Below are positions 19,288 through 28,569 of a stretch of DNA of 64,000 bases, piece after piece. A model generated the notes under the pieces. That model saw only the letters and a list, made by a program, of their open reading frames with translations. It was not told the DNA's origin and ran no database searches. Source of the stretch: Paenibacillus thermotolerans (GTDB lineage Bacteria; Bacillota; Bacilli; Paenibacillales; YIM-B00363); assembly GCF_028745515.1 (NCBI RefSeq), contig NZ_JAQZSG010000001.1, positions 310,001-374,000 on the forward strand, in the 5' to 3' direction. Both the position numbers and the translations under genes were made by a program. The first letter of the stretch is position 1. Every line of letters begins with the position of its first letter.

Positions 19288-19394
19288 AAGATTGACCACT
19301 TGATTAGCCAATATCATACCGCAAATCGGAGGCAAAGCCTAGTATTTCTGTCGTATTTGAACGCGTACTACAAACTTTGGGCTTTCGCGGGAGA

Positions 19395-22187
19395 TTATCT
19401 GGCGGCCGCTCCCGCTCCGCTGCTTGCGCCATACCGGATCGTCCGGTTTTTCTTCGGTTTGGAGAGCAAGCTGCCGAAGCCGAAAAACAGCGTCGGAATC
19501 GATGCGAACAGCAGCACCATAATCCACTCCTTCAAGCCGATCGCAACGGTCTTGAAGATCGGCTGCGCCGCCTCGATGTAGATGACGCCGAGAAGCAGCA
19601 GCAAGGAAGAAATTACCGCAAGGACAAGGTATTTGTTTTCAAACAGGTTCCGGTGGAATATGGAGCGCGAGCTTCGGCAATCGAACACGTGTATCAATTG
19701 CGCCATAACGAGCGTAGCGAATGCGACGGTTTGCGCCTTCGTCAAAGAGTCCGCATCCCCCGCCGTTTGCTGAAGCACAAGCCAGAAAGGAATCAACGTG
19801 CATATCCCGATCAATACGCCGCGCGACAATATTTTCCAGCCTAAGCGGCGTGCAAAAATATTTTCCTTCGCGCCTCTAGGCTTATGCTCCATCAAGTCGG
19901 CCTCCGGCTGGTCGACGCCGAGCGCCATCGCGGGCAAGCCGTCGGTCACCAGGTTGACCCATAAAATTTGGATCGGCACGAGCGGCAGCGGCATGCCGGC
20001 CATCATCGCGATAAACATCGTCAATATTTCGCCGACGTTGGAGGCGAGCAAGTAACGGATGAACTTGCGGATATTTTCGTAGATGCCGCGCCCTTCCTCG
20101 ATCGCCGCGACGATCGTTGCGAAGTTGTCGTCGCTTAAGATGAGCGCCGAAGCCTCCTTGGAAACATCCGTCCCCGTAATGCCCATGGCGATGCCGATGT
20201 CGGCCGCTTTAATCGCCGGCGCGTCGTTGACGCCGTCCCCCGTCATGGCCGCCACGTGTCCGCGGCGCTGGAGCGCCTTCACGATGCGCAGCTTGTGCTC
20301 CGGCGAAACGCGCGCATAAACGTATATGTCGTCGGCATGCTTATCGAGCTGTTCGTCGGTCATGGCGGCAAGCTGCGCGCCGCTGATCGTTCTCCCGCCC
20401 TTGGGAATCATGCCGAGCTGATCGGCGATCGCTTCCGCTGTCGTCTGATGATCCCCCGTAATCATGACCGTCTTGATGCCCGCGCGGCGGCATTTGACAA
20501 TCGCCTCTTTCACCTCGCGGCGCGGCGGATCGATCATGCCCGCCAGACCGACGAAGACGAGGTTTTTCTCGGCGTCCTCGAACGCCTCCAGCGTCTCGGT
20601 CGGCTTGACGTCGCGGAACGCCAAACCGAGCACGCGTAGCGCGGACTCCGCAAACCCCTCGTTCGCTTCCATCACCTTCTGCTTGAGCGTCCCAGTGAAC
20701 GGAACGAGCTTGCCGTCCCATAAAATATAGCTGCACTTATCCAGCAGCATGTCGGGCGCGCCTTTCACGCACAGCAGCCGCCCGCCCTGGTGCTCGACCA
20801 GCACCGACATGCGCTTGCGCTCCGAATCGAACGGGAATTCCGCAACGCGGCTGTACAAACCTTCCAGGCTGCTTCGCGTTACGTCGGCTTTCGCGCCGAG
20901 CACCATGAGCGCCCCTTCCGTCGGATCGCCTTTAATGTTCCATATCGTCTGCACGGTGCTCTTCGCTTTTTTCCGCTTATCCTGCACGACCGTTTCTTCT
21001 TTTACGAGCGCCGCGTTGTTGCACAACACGGAAATTTGCAAAAACCTGCGGAGCGCGCTGTCTTCGCGGCAGTCGATTTTTTCCCCGCCTGCTAAGATAT
21101 GGCCTTGAGGCTCATAGCCTTCGCCGGTCACATCCAACTTCCTTCCGCCAAGCCACAGCTTCGTCACCGTCATTTTGTTTTGCGTAAGCGTTCCGGTTTT
21201 ATCCGAGCAAATGACGGTCGCACAGCCGAGCGTCTCGACGGACGGCAGCTTGCGCACGATCGCCTTTCGCTTGATCATCCGCTGCACGCCGAGGGCGAGA
21301 GCGATCGTGACGATGGCCGGCAGCCCTTCCGGAATGGCGGCGACCGCAAGCGAGACGCCTGCGAGGAACATGCCGTATACCGGCTGGCCGTGCATAATGC
21401 CGGCAATGACGACAAGCACTGTCAAAGCGAGCGCCACGCCGATCAATATTTTGCCGAACTGCTCCAAGCGATGCTGCAGCGGCGTCTCCGCTTCCTCGGT
21501 GTTGTTGATCAGATCGGCGATTTTGCCCATTTCCGTATGCATTCCGGTACGAACGACAATGCCTTTGCCGGTGCCCATCGTGATCATCGTGCCGAGGAAG
21601 CCCATATTGCGCTGGTCGCCGAGCGGAATGTCGTCCTCCGTAAGCGGGCCGATCCGCTTCGATACGGGGACGGATTCGCCCGTTAGCGCAGATTCTTCGG
21701 CATACAGGCTATTCGCCTCGATGAACAACACGTCCGCGGGAACGCGGTCGCCGCTTTCCAGCGCCACCACGTCTCCGGGCACCAGTTCACGGGCAGGAAT
21801 AACGGTCCATTCCCCTTCCCGAAGCACCTTGGCCGTCGGCGCCGACAGCTCCTTCAGCGCCCGCAGCGACCGCTCCGCTCGGAACTCTTGAATAAACCCG
21901 AGGATACCGTTAATGATAATAATCGCCAAAATCGTGACTGCGTCCAAATACTCGCCGAGCAAGCCGGAAATGAGCGTAGCACCCATCAAAACGAGCACCA
22001 TGAAGTCCTTGAACTGGTTTAAAAATAACGTCAGCGGCGAAACGCGAACGCCTTCGCTCAGCTCGTTGGCGCCCAGCTCCTCCCGAAGACGGTCCGCCTC
22101 GGCGGTCGACAACCCTCGTTCAGGGTCCAGTCCGTGGATGTCGCAAAGCTCTTTCACGTCCATCTGATACCACGGTTTTTGCGTCAT
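19395..22187 (-). CDS. yloB: Cation-transporting P-type ATPase, calcium type (YloB-like)
   Basis: 930 residues, a P2A-type pump. The phosphorylation motif ICSDKTGTLTQNKMTV, the TGES loop (ALTGESVPVSK), the nucleotide-site KGAPDMLL and the hinge MTGDGVNDAPAIKAADIG are all intact. Membrane segment M4 reads AAIPEGLPA, the calcium-site pattern of SERCA-like pumps, and M6 has WVNLVTDGLPAMALG. Ten spans are expected in the cell membrane. B. subtilis YloB has the same neighbours (rqcH/yloA). It is divergent from rqcH. Metal specificity is inferred from M4 and M6. Confidence 0.92.
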   Translation of the reverse strand: MTQKPWYQMDVKELCDIHGLDPERGLSTAEADRLREELGANELSEGVRVSPLTLFLNQFKDFMVLVLMGATLISGLLGEYLDAVTILAIIIINGILGFIQEFRAERSLRALKELSAPTAKVLREGEWTVIPARELVPGDVVALESGDRVPADVLFIEANSLYAEESALTGESVPVSKRIGPLTEDDIPLGDQRNMGFLGTMITMGTGKGIVVRTGMHTEMGKIADLINNTEEAETPLQHRLEQFGKILIGVALALTVLVVIAGIMHGQPVYGMFLAGVSLAVAAIPEGLPAIVTIALALGVQRMIKRKAIVRKLPSVETLGCATVICSDKTGTLTQNKMTVTKLWLGGRKLDVTGEGYEPQGHILAGGEKIDCREDSALRRFLQISVLCNNAALVKEETVVQDKRKKAKSTVQTIWNIKGDPTEGALMVLGAKADVTRSSLEGLYSRVAEFPFDSERKRMSVLVEHQGGRLLCVKGAPDMLLDKCSYILWDGKLVPFTGTLKQKVMEANEGFAESALRVLGLAFRDVKPTETLEAFEDAEKNLVFVGLAGMIDPPRREVKEAIVKCRRAGIKTVMITGDHQTTAEAIADQLGMIPKGGRTISGAQLAAMTDEQLDKHADDIYVYARVSPEHKLRIVKALQRRGHVAAMTGDGVNDAPAIKAADIGIAMGITGTDVSKEASALILSDDNFATIVAAIEEGRGIYENIRKFIRYLLASNVGEILTMFIAMMAGMPLPLVPIQILWVNLVTDGLPAMALGVDQPEADLMEHKPRGAKENIFARRLGWKILSRGVLIGICTLIPFWLVLQQTAGDADSLTKAQTVAFATLVMAQLIHVFDCRSSRSIFHRNLFENKYLVLAVISSLLLLLGVIYIEAAQPIFKTVAIGLKEWIMVLLFASIPTLFFGFGSLLSKPKKNRTIRYGASSGAGAAAR

Positions 22188-22348
22188 AACCCCTCTTCCC
22201 TCCCAGTGGAAATACTTGTACTAGCATCAATGTATTCATGCTTGGACGAGAATATCCCACCTGTTGAGGAACTGTTTCTCTTACCTTTTCGGGCAAAGTG
22301 TGGCAATATAGGGGTATTGTCAGGCAAGTCGAGGGAGAGTTGAAAACA

Positions 22349-24124
22349 ATGTCATACGACGGTTTAGTCGTCCGCGCCGTAGTGCATGAAATGCAATCGT
22401 TCGTCGGCGGACGAATTCATAAAATACATCAACCGAACGAGCATGAGCTGGTTTGGACCTTAAGAGGCGGCGGCACGACAGCCAAGTGGCTGCTCTCCGC
22501 CAATCCGACCTACCCGAGAGTGCACCGGACGGAGCGCAGCTATCAAAACCCGCTGGAAGCGCCGATGTTCTGCATGCTTCTTCGAAAGTATTGCGAGAAC
22601 GGCGTGATCGAATCGATCGAGCAGGTCGGCATGGAGCGGATCATCCATATTCACGTTCGGCAGCGGGATGAGCTGGGAGACGTCAGCTCCAAGCGAATCG
22701 TCATCGAGCTGACCGGCCGGCACAGCAATATCGTCCTGACGGATCCGTCCTCGGGTACGGTGCTCGATGCGATCCACCGCGTTACGCCCGCAATCAGCTC
22801 GTACCGCATCATCGTTCCCGGAAGTCCGTACGTCGCTCCGCCCGAGCAGGACAAACGCAATCCGCTGGACGCTTCACCGAGTGAAGTAACCGTCCGCCTG
22901 CATTCCGCGGTGAACGACGGGGCCGCACTAACGCCGGATCTAGCAGCGCGGGCGTTGGTGGACGGCTTTACGGGGATCAGCCCGCTGGCTGCCCGAGCCA
23001 TCGCGGAGCGCGCCGTCTCAAGCCTCGCCGATGGAGAATACGTCGCCGCCGAAGCCGCCGCACATGCGTTCGTTCAAACGATGGAGGCGATTCGCAGCCA
23101 TCGCTATGAGCCTAACATCGTAGTGCAGGAGCGAACCGGGAAGTCGTACTTCTCCGTCGTTCCGCTGCTTCATATCCGAGGCGAGCGAAAGCAATACCAA
23201 GGAATCAGCGAATGCTTGGAGCAGTACTACGGCGACAAGGCGGAACGAGATGCGGTCAAGCAAAAGACGCACGATCTTCACCGCTTTTTGCAAAACGAGA
23301 GGAACAAAAACGAAAAGAAGCTCGAAAAGCTCCGCGAAACGCTGAACGATGCGCAGGATGCCGACCGGTACCGCATTCAAGGAGAGCTGCTCAACGCCTA
23401 CATGCACACGTTCGAACGCGGCGCCGCGCAGGTCGAAGTCGTCAATTATTACGACGAGGAGCAGCGGAGTATGACGATTGAGCTCGACCCGCTGCTTACG
23501 CCTTCCGAAAATGCGCAGCGGTATTTCAAAAAATACCAAAAGATGAAAAACAGCCTGACCGCGGTGGAGGAGCAAATGGAGGAAGCGTCCAAAGAAATCC
23601 GCTACCTCGAGGATTTGCTGCAGCAGCTGGACGACGCGACGCTGGCCGACATCGAAGAAATTCGCGCCGAGCTTGTCGAAGGCGGCTACGTCCGCAGCAG
23701 AGGCGGCCGCAAGGAGAAGAAAGCGCGCCCGGGCGCCAAGCCGCAGCTGCACGGCTTCGTCTCTTCCGAAGGCGTCACGATTTATGTAGGAAAAAACAAT
23801 ACCCAGAACGATTACATCACGAACCGTCTTGCGCACCCTTCCGATACGTGGCTGCACACGAAGGATATTCCGGGCTCGCACGTATTGATCCGCGGCGACC
23901 GGTTCGGCCAAGCGACCTTGGACGAAGCTGCGAATTTGGCGGCTTACTTCAGCAAAGCGAAAAGCTCCAGCAGCGTTCCCGTCGATTACACCCAGGTCCG
24001 CCATGTGCGCAAGCCTTCGGGCGCAAAGCCCGGATTCGTCATCTATGAACGGCAAAAGACGATCTATATTACGCCGGACGAAGAGAAAGTAAAGGCGATG
24101 TCCGCCGGAAAGCAGCAAGGCTGA
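22349..24124 (+). CDS. rqcH: RqcH (Rqc2/NEMF family), alanine-tailing ribosome quality control factor
   Basis: 591 residues. RqcH binds obstructed 50S subunits with peptidyl-tRNA and recruits tRNA-Ala to add C-terminal alanine tails. NFACT-N starts MSYDGLVVRAVVHEMQSFVG; a helix-hairpin-helix segment and a long coiled coil (about residues 310-450, rich in K/E) follow; the NFACT-R domain has DTWLHTKDIPGSHVLIR. The start at 22349 is ATG; upstream codons in frame lack a ribosome binding site, whereas GGGAGAG lies about 9 bases before this ATG. Formerly called fibronectin-binding protein (FbpA/YloA). Confidence 0.94.
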   Translation: MSYDGLVVRAVVHEMQSFVGGRIHKIHQPNEHELVWTLRGGGTTAKWLLSANPTYPRVHRTERSYQNPLEAPMFCMLLRKYCENGVIESIEQVGMERIIHIHVRQRDELGDVSSKRIVIELTGRHSNIVLTDPSSGTVLDAIHRVTPAISSYRIIVPGSPYVAPPEQDKRNPLDASPSEVTVRLHSAVNDGAALTPDLAARALVDGFTGISPLAARAIAERAVSSLADGEYVAAEAAAHAFVQTMEAIRSHRYEPNIVVQERTGKSYFSVVPLLHIRGERKQYQGISECLEQYYGDKAERDAVKQKTHDLHRFLQNERNKNEKKLEKLRETLNDAQDADRYRIQGELLNAYMHTFERGAAQVEVVNYYDEEQRSMTIELDPLLTPSENAQRYFKKYQKMKNSLTAVEEQMEEASKEIRYLEDLLQQLDDATLADIEEIRAELVEGGYVRSRGGRKEKKARPGAKPQLHGFVSSEGVTIYVGKNNTQNDYITNRLAHPSDTWLHTKDIPGSHVLIRGDRFGQATLDEAANLAAYFSKAKSSSSVPVDYTQVRHVRKPSGAKPGFVIYERQKTIYITPDEEKVKAMSAGKQQG

Positions 24125-24134
24125 GGCTTGAGCT

Positions 24135-25010
24135 TCAGCCTGTTTTTTTGTTCGAAGCGTGCGCCGGCTCCCGAAGGACGCAACTCTTGTGCTCCCCGTT
24201 CACCCAATACACATTGACGGACAGCGGTCTAGGCTCCTGTAAGTACATCGCTCTCATATACTTGGCCAAACCGGAGCGCAGGGCGATCTCCTTCGCCGTC
24301 TTCGCTTTCGCGATGCCCCCGTCCACCGTCAGCGCGATCGCCATATCGTAGCTCGGAAAACCGACAAGGAAAGATGACGGCATCCCTTTCTCCCTCAGCT
24401 CCTTCAAGAAAAACTGCAGCTGGAACGGGTGGTCGGCGCCGTAAAACACATGCATCGTTCCGCCTTCCCAAAAGTTCAGCGCGGGAAACGATTCCGCAGG
24501 CGGCACCCAGCCTTTGGCGCGCACGTTATCGTACGCAATCCGCTTCCACCTCGCCTGCTCGCCCGGCGGAACCATCTGCTTGCTCAGCAGCAAACATATG
24601 CCGTCCCTCCGTTCCAGAAACATCGTATCCAGCCCTTCCACCGTCGCGTCGGTCAGCAGCCCGTCTCTTTCCCCTCTCCGGTCCGGAGCATACAGCTTGT
24701 GACGCAGCACAGGGTATACGTGCTCCTCGCGAAAGCCTTGCCAGTCTTCCTGCAAGCTGCGCGACATGCTTAATGCCTTCACTTGCGCATTCAGCCCTTC
24801 GATCACGCAATTCAAATCGTTCGTTCGGGAATAAGCGGTCCAAATATTGTTGAAATTCATTACCGCCAAATCTTCCTGATAGCCTTCAAAACGTATCGTA
24901 TACAGCAATTCCTCCTCTTTCGGCTCAAATCGGATGCTCGGCTCCTTCTCCTGAATATGCTTGATCAAAAACGCCGTCATCTCTTCCTTCGTAAACAATA
25001 ATGCTCCCAT
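24135..25010 (-). CDS. DUF1444 family protein (YtpQ-like)
   Basis: 291 residues. The sequence pattern (N-terminal FTKEEMTAFLIKHIQEKEP, then a middle with VYPVLRHKLY and a C-terminal VNVYWVNGEHKSC) fits DUF1444/YtpQ, a conserved Bacillus family of unknown role. It has no signal peptide or membrane span. It is convergent with rqcH, leaving only 10 bp between the two stops, and has a strong terminator at its 5' side that belongs to galU. Confidence 0.8.
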   Translation of the reverse strand: MGALLFTKEEMTAFLIKHIQEKEPSIRFEPKEEELLYTIRFEGYQEDLAVMNFNNIWTAYSRTNDLNCVIEGLNAQVKALSMSRSLQEDWQGFREEHVYPVLRHKLYAPDRRGERDGLLTDATVEGLDTMFLERRDGICLLLSKQMVPPGEQARWKRIAYDNVRAKGWVPPAESFPALNFWEGGTMHVFYGADHPFQLQFFLKELREKGMPSSFLVGFPSYDMAIALTVDGGIAKAKTAKEIALRSGLAKYMRAMYLQEPRPLSVNVYWVNGEHKSCVLREPAHASNKKTG

Positions 25011-25060
25011 TCGCCTTTCACTCCTTATCGGCTGTTTTCAAAAAATCGGAATAACAAAAA

Positions 25061-25096
25061 ACACCTTCGGAACGGCCGAGGCCGTTCCAAAGGTGT
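25061..25096 (-). terminator. Rho-independent terminator of galU
   Basis: A 16-bp stem with one mismatch (ACACCTT then GGAACGGC) and a 4-base loop. On the minus strand it continues as TTTTTTGTTATT. It lies 63 bp after the galU stop and just before the DUF1444 gene. Confidence 0.88.
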
Positions 25097-25159
25097 GCTT
25101 CACCTTAAGATGTGCTGTTGGATATATCATACCACCATTTTCCAATCCATGCAATCCTT

Positions 25160-26050
25160 TTATTGCTTTTCTTGCTCCCACTGTTGAACGAGCGACGTCA
25201 AATAGGCTCGTACGGAGCCGGAAAGCTCGGGGCGCCGCAGGGCGAATTCAATCGTCGCCTCGATATATCCGAACTTGTCGCCGATGTCGTACCGCTTGCC
25301 TTGCAGCGTGCAGGCGATCATGCGCTTGTCCTTGTTCAAAATCCGCAGCGCGTCCGTCAGTTGGATTTCTCCCCCGCGTCCGGGCTGCAAATGCTCCAGA
25401 ATGCGGAATACGTGGGGCTCGATAATATACCGGCCGATTACCGCCAAATTGGACGGCGCCTGCTCCCGGTCCGGCTTCTCAACCAAATCCTCAAGCCACG
25501 TTCCGTTCACGCCCGCTACGGGCTCCGACGGGGAGACGATGCCGTACTTTTGCACTTCATCCCAAGGCACCTGCTGCACGGCTACGACGGACGTCCGATG
25601 CTCCTCGTGCGCCTGAAGCATTTGCTTCAGGAACGAGGGCTTCGATTCGATAATGTCGTCCCCGAGCAATACGGCGAACGGCTCGTCTCCGATAAACGTT
25701 CTGGCGCACAATACGGCGTGTCCGAGTCCGAGGGGCTGCTTTTGGCGAATGTAATGAATGTCGACCATGTTGGAAATGCCGCGGATCATGTTCAGCATTT
25801 CCTCGTTCTTTTTTTCCTCCAGCATCAATTCCAGCTCGATCGATTTGTCGAAATGGTCCTCGATCGCCCGTTTATTCCGGCCGGTTACGATAATGATATC
25901 TTCGATGCCCGCATCGATGGCTTCCTCCACGATATATTGGATAGCGGGTTTATCCACAATCGGCAGCATCTCTTTCGGCTGCGCTTTAGTCGCCGGCAAA
26001 AATCGGGTGCCAAGACCCGCGGCCGGAATGATCGCTTTACGTATCATCAT
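25160..26050 (-). CDS. galU: UTP-glucose-1-phosphate uridylyltransferase
   Basis: 296 residues (GalU/GtaB). It makes UDP-glucose for cell wall polymers and glycolipids. The nucleotide-binding signature IPAAGLGTRFLPATKAQPKE and the sugar-site VEKPDREQAPSNLAVIGRYI are present. Two ATG codons are adjacent (26050 and 26047); GAGAGG suits either. The start overlaps the stop of the PHP gene, so the two are probably co-translated. Confidence 0.95.
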   Translation of the reverse strand: MMIRKAIIPAAGLGTRFLPATKAQPKEMLPIVDKPAIQYIVEEAIDAGIEDIIIVTGRNKRAIEDHFDKSIELELMLEEKKNEEMLNMIRGISNMVDIHYIRQKQPLGLGHAVLCARTFIGDEPFAVLLGDDIIESKPSFLKQMLQAHEEHRTSVVAVQQVPWDEVQKYGIVSPSEPVAGVNGTWLEDLVEKPDREQAPSNLAVIGRYIIEPHVFRILEHLQPGRGGEIQLTDALRILNKDKRMIACTLQGKRYDIGDKFGYIEATIEFALRRPELSGSVRAYLTSLVQQWEQEKQ

Positions 26051-26916
26051 GTATACCTCTCTTTTCTTCCCGTTGCTTCGAACAGCCGCCGAACGACGGA
26101 CCGATCGACCGTGCGCGAGCCGAGCGGAGCATGAAAAGCGATGCCGTCGCGAAACCCGTGGAAATCCGAGCCCGCCGTCGCAACGAGCCCGAGCCGCAGC
26201 CCCAGCTTCCGGTATGCCGCTTCCTTCGCTTCGTCGTGGTCCGCATGCGCGGCTTCAACCCCGTCCAGTCCGGCGGACACAAGCCGCTCGGCGAGCTCTT
26301 CCCCTGCGGAATAAAGCCCCGGATGAGCGAGCACCGCAGCGCCGCCCGCTTCATGAATCCAGCGCACTGCCAACTCCGGCGCCACTCTCGGTACCGTAAC
26401 GTACGCCTTGCCGCCGGAGCCGATCAGCGTCTCGAACGCTGCGGAGACGGATTCGACGTACCCTTTGCGCACAAGCAGCTCCGCGATGTGAGGACGGCCG
26501 ACGGCCTTCTCCTTGCCGCTTCTCCGCTCCGCCGCAACCGCTTCCGCCTCCTGCAGCGTCACGACATAGCCTAATTCGTTCAGCTTTTCAATCAGCAGCT
26601 CGTTGCGCTTCAATCTCGCGTCGCGCTGCTCGGCAAGCCGTTCGAGGAACGTTTCGTCGCGAATGTCGACCCAATACCCGAGCACGTGCACATCCCCGTC
26701 GTCGCCGCTCGTGCTGATTTCAACGCCGGGAATGACCGTAACGCCGCTTCCGGCTCCTTCTTCCAGCGCCTCCGCGACGCCGGCCACCGTATCGTGATCC
26801 GTTATGGCAAGGCCGGCCAAACCCGATTGTTTGGCAAGGCGCACGTTTTCGCTCGGCGTTTGGCGGCCGTCGGACGCCGTCGTATGCGTATGCAGGTCGT
26901 ACCGCCCTTCGTTCAT
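26047..26916 (-). CDS. PHP-domain phosphoesterase
   Basis: 289 residues with the PHP metal centre: YDLHTHTTASDGRQTP (HxH), AITDHDTVAG, PGVEIS, VLAHPGLYS and GSDFHG. It belongs to the YciV/RNase AM (3',5'-nucleoside bisphosphate phosphatase) side of the family, which removes phosphate from pAp or trims short RNAs; which of these applies is not decided here. The start at 26916 has AAGGAG about 9 bases upstream; an in-frame ATG at 26940 lies inside the upstream LysR gene. Overlaps galU by 4 bp. Confidence 0.88.
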   Translation of the reverse strand: MNEGRYDLHTHTTASDGRQTPSENVRLAKQSGLAGLAITDHDTVAGVAEALEEGAGSGVTVIPGVEISTSGDDGDVHVLGYWVDIRDETFLERLAEQRDARLKRNELLIEKLNELGYVVTLQEAEAVAAERRSGKEKAVGRPHIAELLVRKGYVESVSAAFETLIGSGGKAYVTVPRVAPELAVRWIHEAGGAAVLAHPGLYSAGEELAERLVSAGLDGVEAAHADHDEAKEAAYRKLGLRLGLVATAGSDFHGFRDGIAFHAPLGSRTVDRSVVRRLFEATGRKERYT

Positions 26917-26930
26917 TCCGTCCGTCTCCT

Positions 26931-27842
26931 TTACAGCCATTTGCTGAGATCCCTCTCCCGCAAAAAGGTCAAGAACGTAACCGCCGAAATCGGCAGGAGG
27001 GTCGTTTTTAAATACATCGCGTAAAAATGCCTCATGAACCGGATTTCGCGCAAGGGCACCATCTTGAGCACCCCGAGGGCGAGCTCATGCTTGACGGACG
27101 ATTGCGACAAAAACGTGATGCCGAGCCCGGCTTCGACCGCCGACTTGACTGCGCCGGTGCTCCCGAGCTCCATGACGATTTTCATCGACGCGGGGTCGAT
27201 CGAGGCGCGGCGCAGCTCCTGCTCCATCACCTGGCGCGTCCCGGAGCCCTGCTCCCGCAGCACGAACGGATATGTGAGCACATCCTCAAGCGTAACTTCC
27301 GGCAAAGACAGCAGCGGATGTCCGTCGGGCACGATCAGCTTCAGCTCATCGCTGAGCACCGGCTCCGTATGAACATCCGGATGGACGACCGGCGCTTCAA
27401 TTAATCCGAACGTAAGCTGATGGCGCGTCATTTCTTCAAGAATTTGCGTCGTGTTCATCACTTTCATCTGGATCGCAATGTTCGGGTATTCCTGGTTAAA
27501 AGGCCCGAGCAGCCTTGGCAGCACATATTCCCCGACCGTCAGGCTGGCGCCCAGCTGCAGCCTGCCCTCCAGCATATGCGTAAATTTGGATAAGGCGATA
27601 TCCGTCTCCTTCACGAGCTCGATGCTTCTGCGGGCGTAAGGGAGAAGCGCTTTCCCCGCGTCCGAAAGTTCGATTTTTTTGGTGGAACGGATAAACAATT
27701 TCGTTCCGAAATATTCCTCAAGCGCTTGAACCTGCATGGTCACAGCGGGCTGAGTCATATGAAGGGCGGCAGCGGCCGCAGAGAAGCTGCCCTTCTCGGC
27801 CACCGTATGAAATATATGCAGTTGATGAAAGCTTAGCGCCAT
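26931..27842 (-). CDS. LysR-family transcriptional regulator (CysL-like)
   Basis: 303 residues. The N-terminal winged helix reads FHQLHIFHTVAEKGSFSAAA with the recognition helix TQPAVTMQVQALEE; a periplasmic-binding-like effector domain follows from about residue 90 (RLQLGASLTVGEYVLPRLLG). The pattern resembles the CysL/YwfK group, which controls sulfite reductase, but no target gene lies next to it. Its stop is 14 bp from the PHP start, so it may be co-transcribed with PHP and galU. The inducer is unknown. Confidence 0.85.
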   Translation of the reverse strand: MALSFHQLHIFHTVAEKGSFSAAAAALHMTQPAVTMQVQALEEYFGTKLFIRSTKKIELSDAGKALLPYARRSIELVKETDIALSKFTHMLEGRLQLGASLTVGEYVLPRLLGPFNQEYPNIAIQMKVMNTTQILEEMTRHQLTFGLIEAPVVHPDVHTEPVLSDELKLIVPDGHPLLSLPEVTLEDVLTYPFVLREQGSGTRQVMEQELRRASIDPASMKIVMELGSTGAVKSAVEAGLGITFLSQSSVKHELALGVLKMVPLREIRFMRHFYAMYLKTTLLPISAVTFLTFLRERDLSKWL

Positions 27843-27964
27843 ATGAGCTCACCGCTTTACGAGTTTTTTATAACTAACGAGATCGGCAATTGTTTAGTTT
27901 CAACAAAACCTTTCGCCAATCGCGGTCTTGCTACATTATACCAGAGTGCAGCGGCATGAAAAAA

Positions 27965-27990
27965 GCGCGGGGCTAACGCACACACCGCGC
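27965..27990 (-). terminator. Terminator of the 145-residue unknown gene
   Basis: GCGCGG and CCGCGC pair across a 14-base loop; on the minus strand the stem is followed by TTTTTTCATG. It begins 3 bp after the stop codon of the gene at 27993-28430. Confidence 0.7.
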
Positions 27991-27992
27991 CT

Positions 27993-28430
27993 TCATCTTT
28001 TTTTTCTGCCGTTTTTGATCAACGTCATCCGTCTCGAGTGGCGAAGCCACGAATAATACGTCCGCAAATCCCTTAGCTCCATCGTTTCCGACATCCTGCC
28101 TAAGAACGTTACGACGATCATCTTTTCCAGAGGCTTGCCCTCAAGATCCATATGGCGGTCGGAAGGCGCAAACTCGGCGACGAACACCAAATCGTCCTCT
28201 ACCGTATACACATCCTGTTCGTTTCGGTAATAGGAACGGATCGTCCCTTTCTTCAGATGCTCCCAAAGAAATGCGCAAATATCGTCGGTGCCCGTTTTCT
28301 CCGATTCCACCCGGTTCGTCCACCGTTCCTTGGCGTGATTCGTCACGATAATGTCGGCGATTCTTTTGTCCCCCAGCTGCACGAAAAATGATTCGTAAGT
28401 CCCCCACCGTTCCGTCGCTTTATCCTTCAT
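27993..28430 (-). CDS. Conserved small protein of unknown function
   Basis: 145 residues, cytosolic by composition, with no recognised motif. It opens MKDKATERWGTYESFFVQLG, contains VTNHAKERWTNRVE, an aromatic stretch SYYRNEQDVYTVEDDLVFVAEF, and ends in a basic tail (NGRKKR). The pattern NHAKERWxxR recalls small phage-derived or toxin-like RNA-interacting proteins, but that is only an impression. It has its own terminator and stands alone. The coding quality (codon use like neighbours, terminator 3 bp after the stop) supports a real gene. Confidence 0.7.
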   Translation of the reverse strand: MKDKATERWGTYESFFVQLGDKRIADIIVTNHAKERWTNRVESEKTGTDDICAFLWEHLKKGTIRSYYRNEQDVYTVEDDLVFVAEFAPSDRHMDLEGKPLEKMIVVTFLGRMSETMELRDLRTYYSWLRHSRRMTLIKNGRKKR

Positions 28431-28520
28431 TCGTCTCCTCCGCTGTACGGCCGCCGCCTTTGTTATTTCTCATATTACAACAGGAAATTAACTTTTCCAG
28501 CGAAAAAGAAACGCATAAAA

Positions 28521-28548
28521 AATGCCTCCCGCCGAAACGGAAGGCATT
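28521..28548 (-). terminator. Bidirectional terminator behind ylbG
   Basis: AATGCCT and AGGCATT form the base of an imperfect hairpin with an inner CCG/CGG pair. It is flanked by AAAAAA on the left and TTTTTTT on the right, so it can act on both strands; the gene it serves is ylbG. Confidence 0.8.
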
Positions 28549-28569
28549 GCTTTTTTTCTAAAAATGTGC

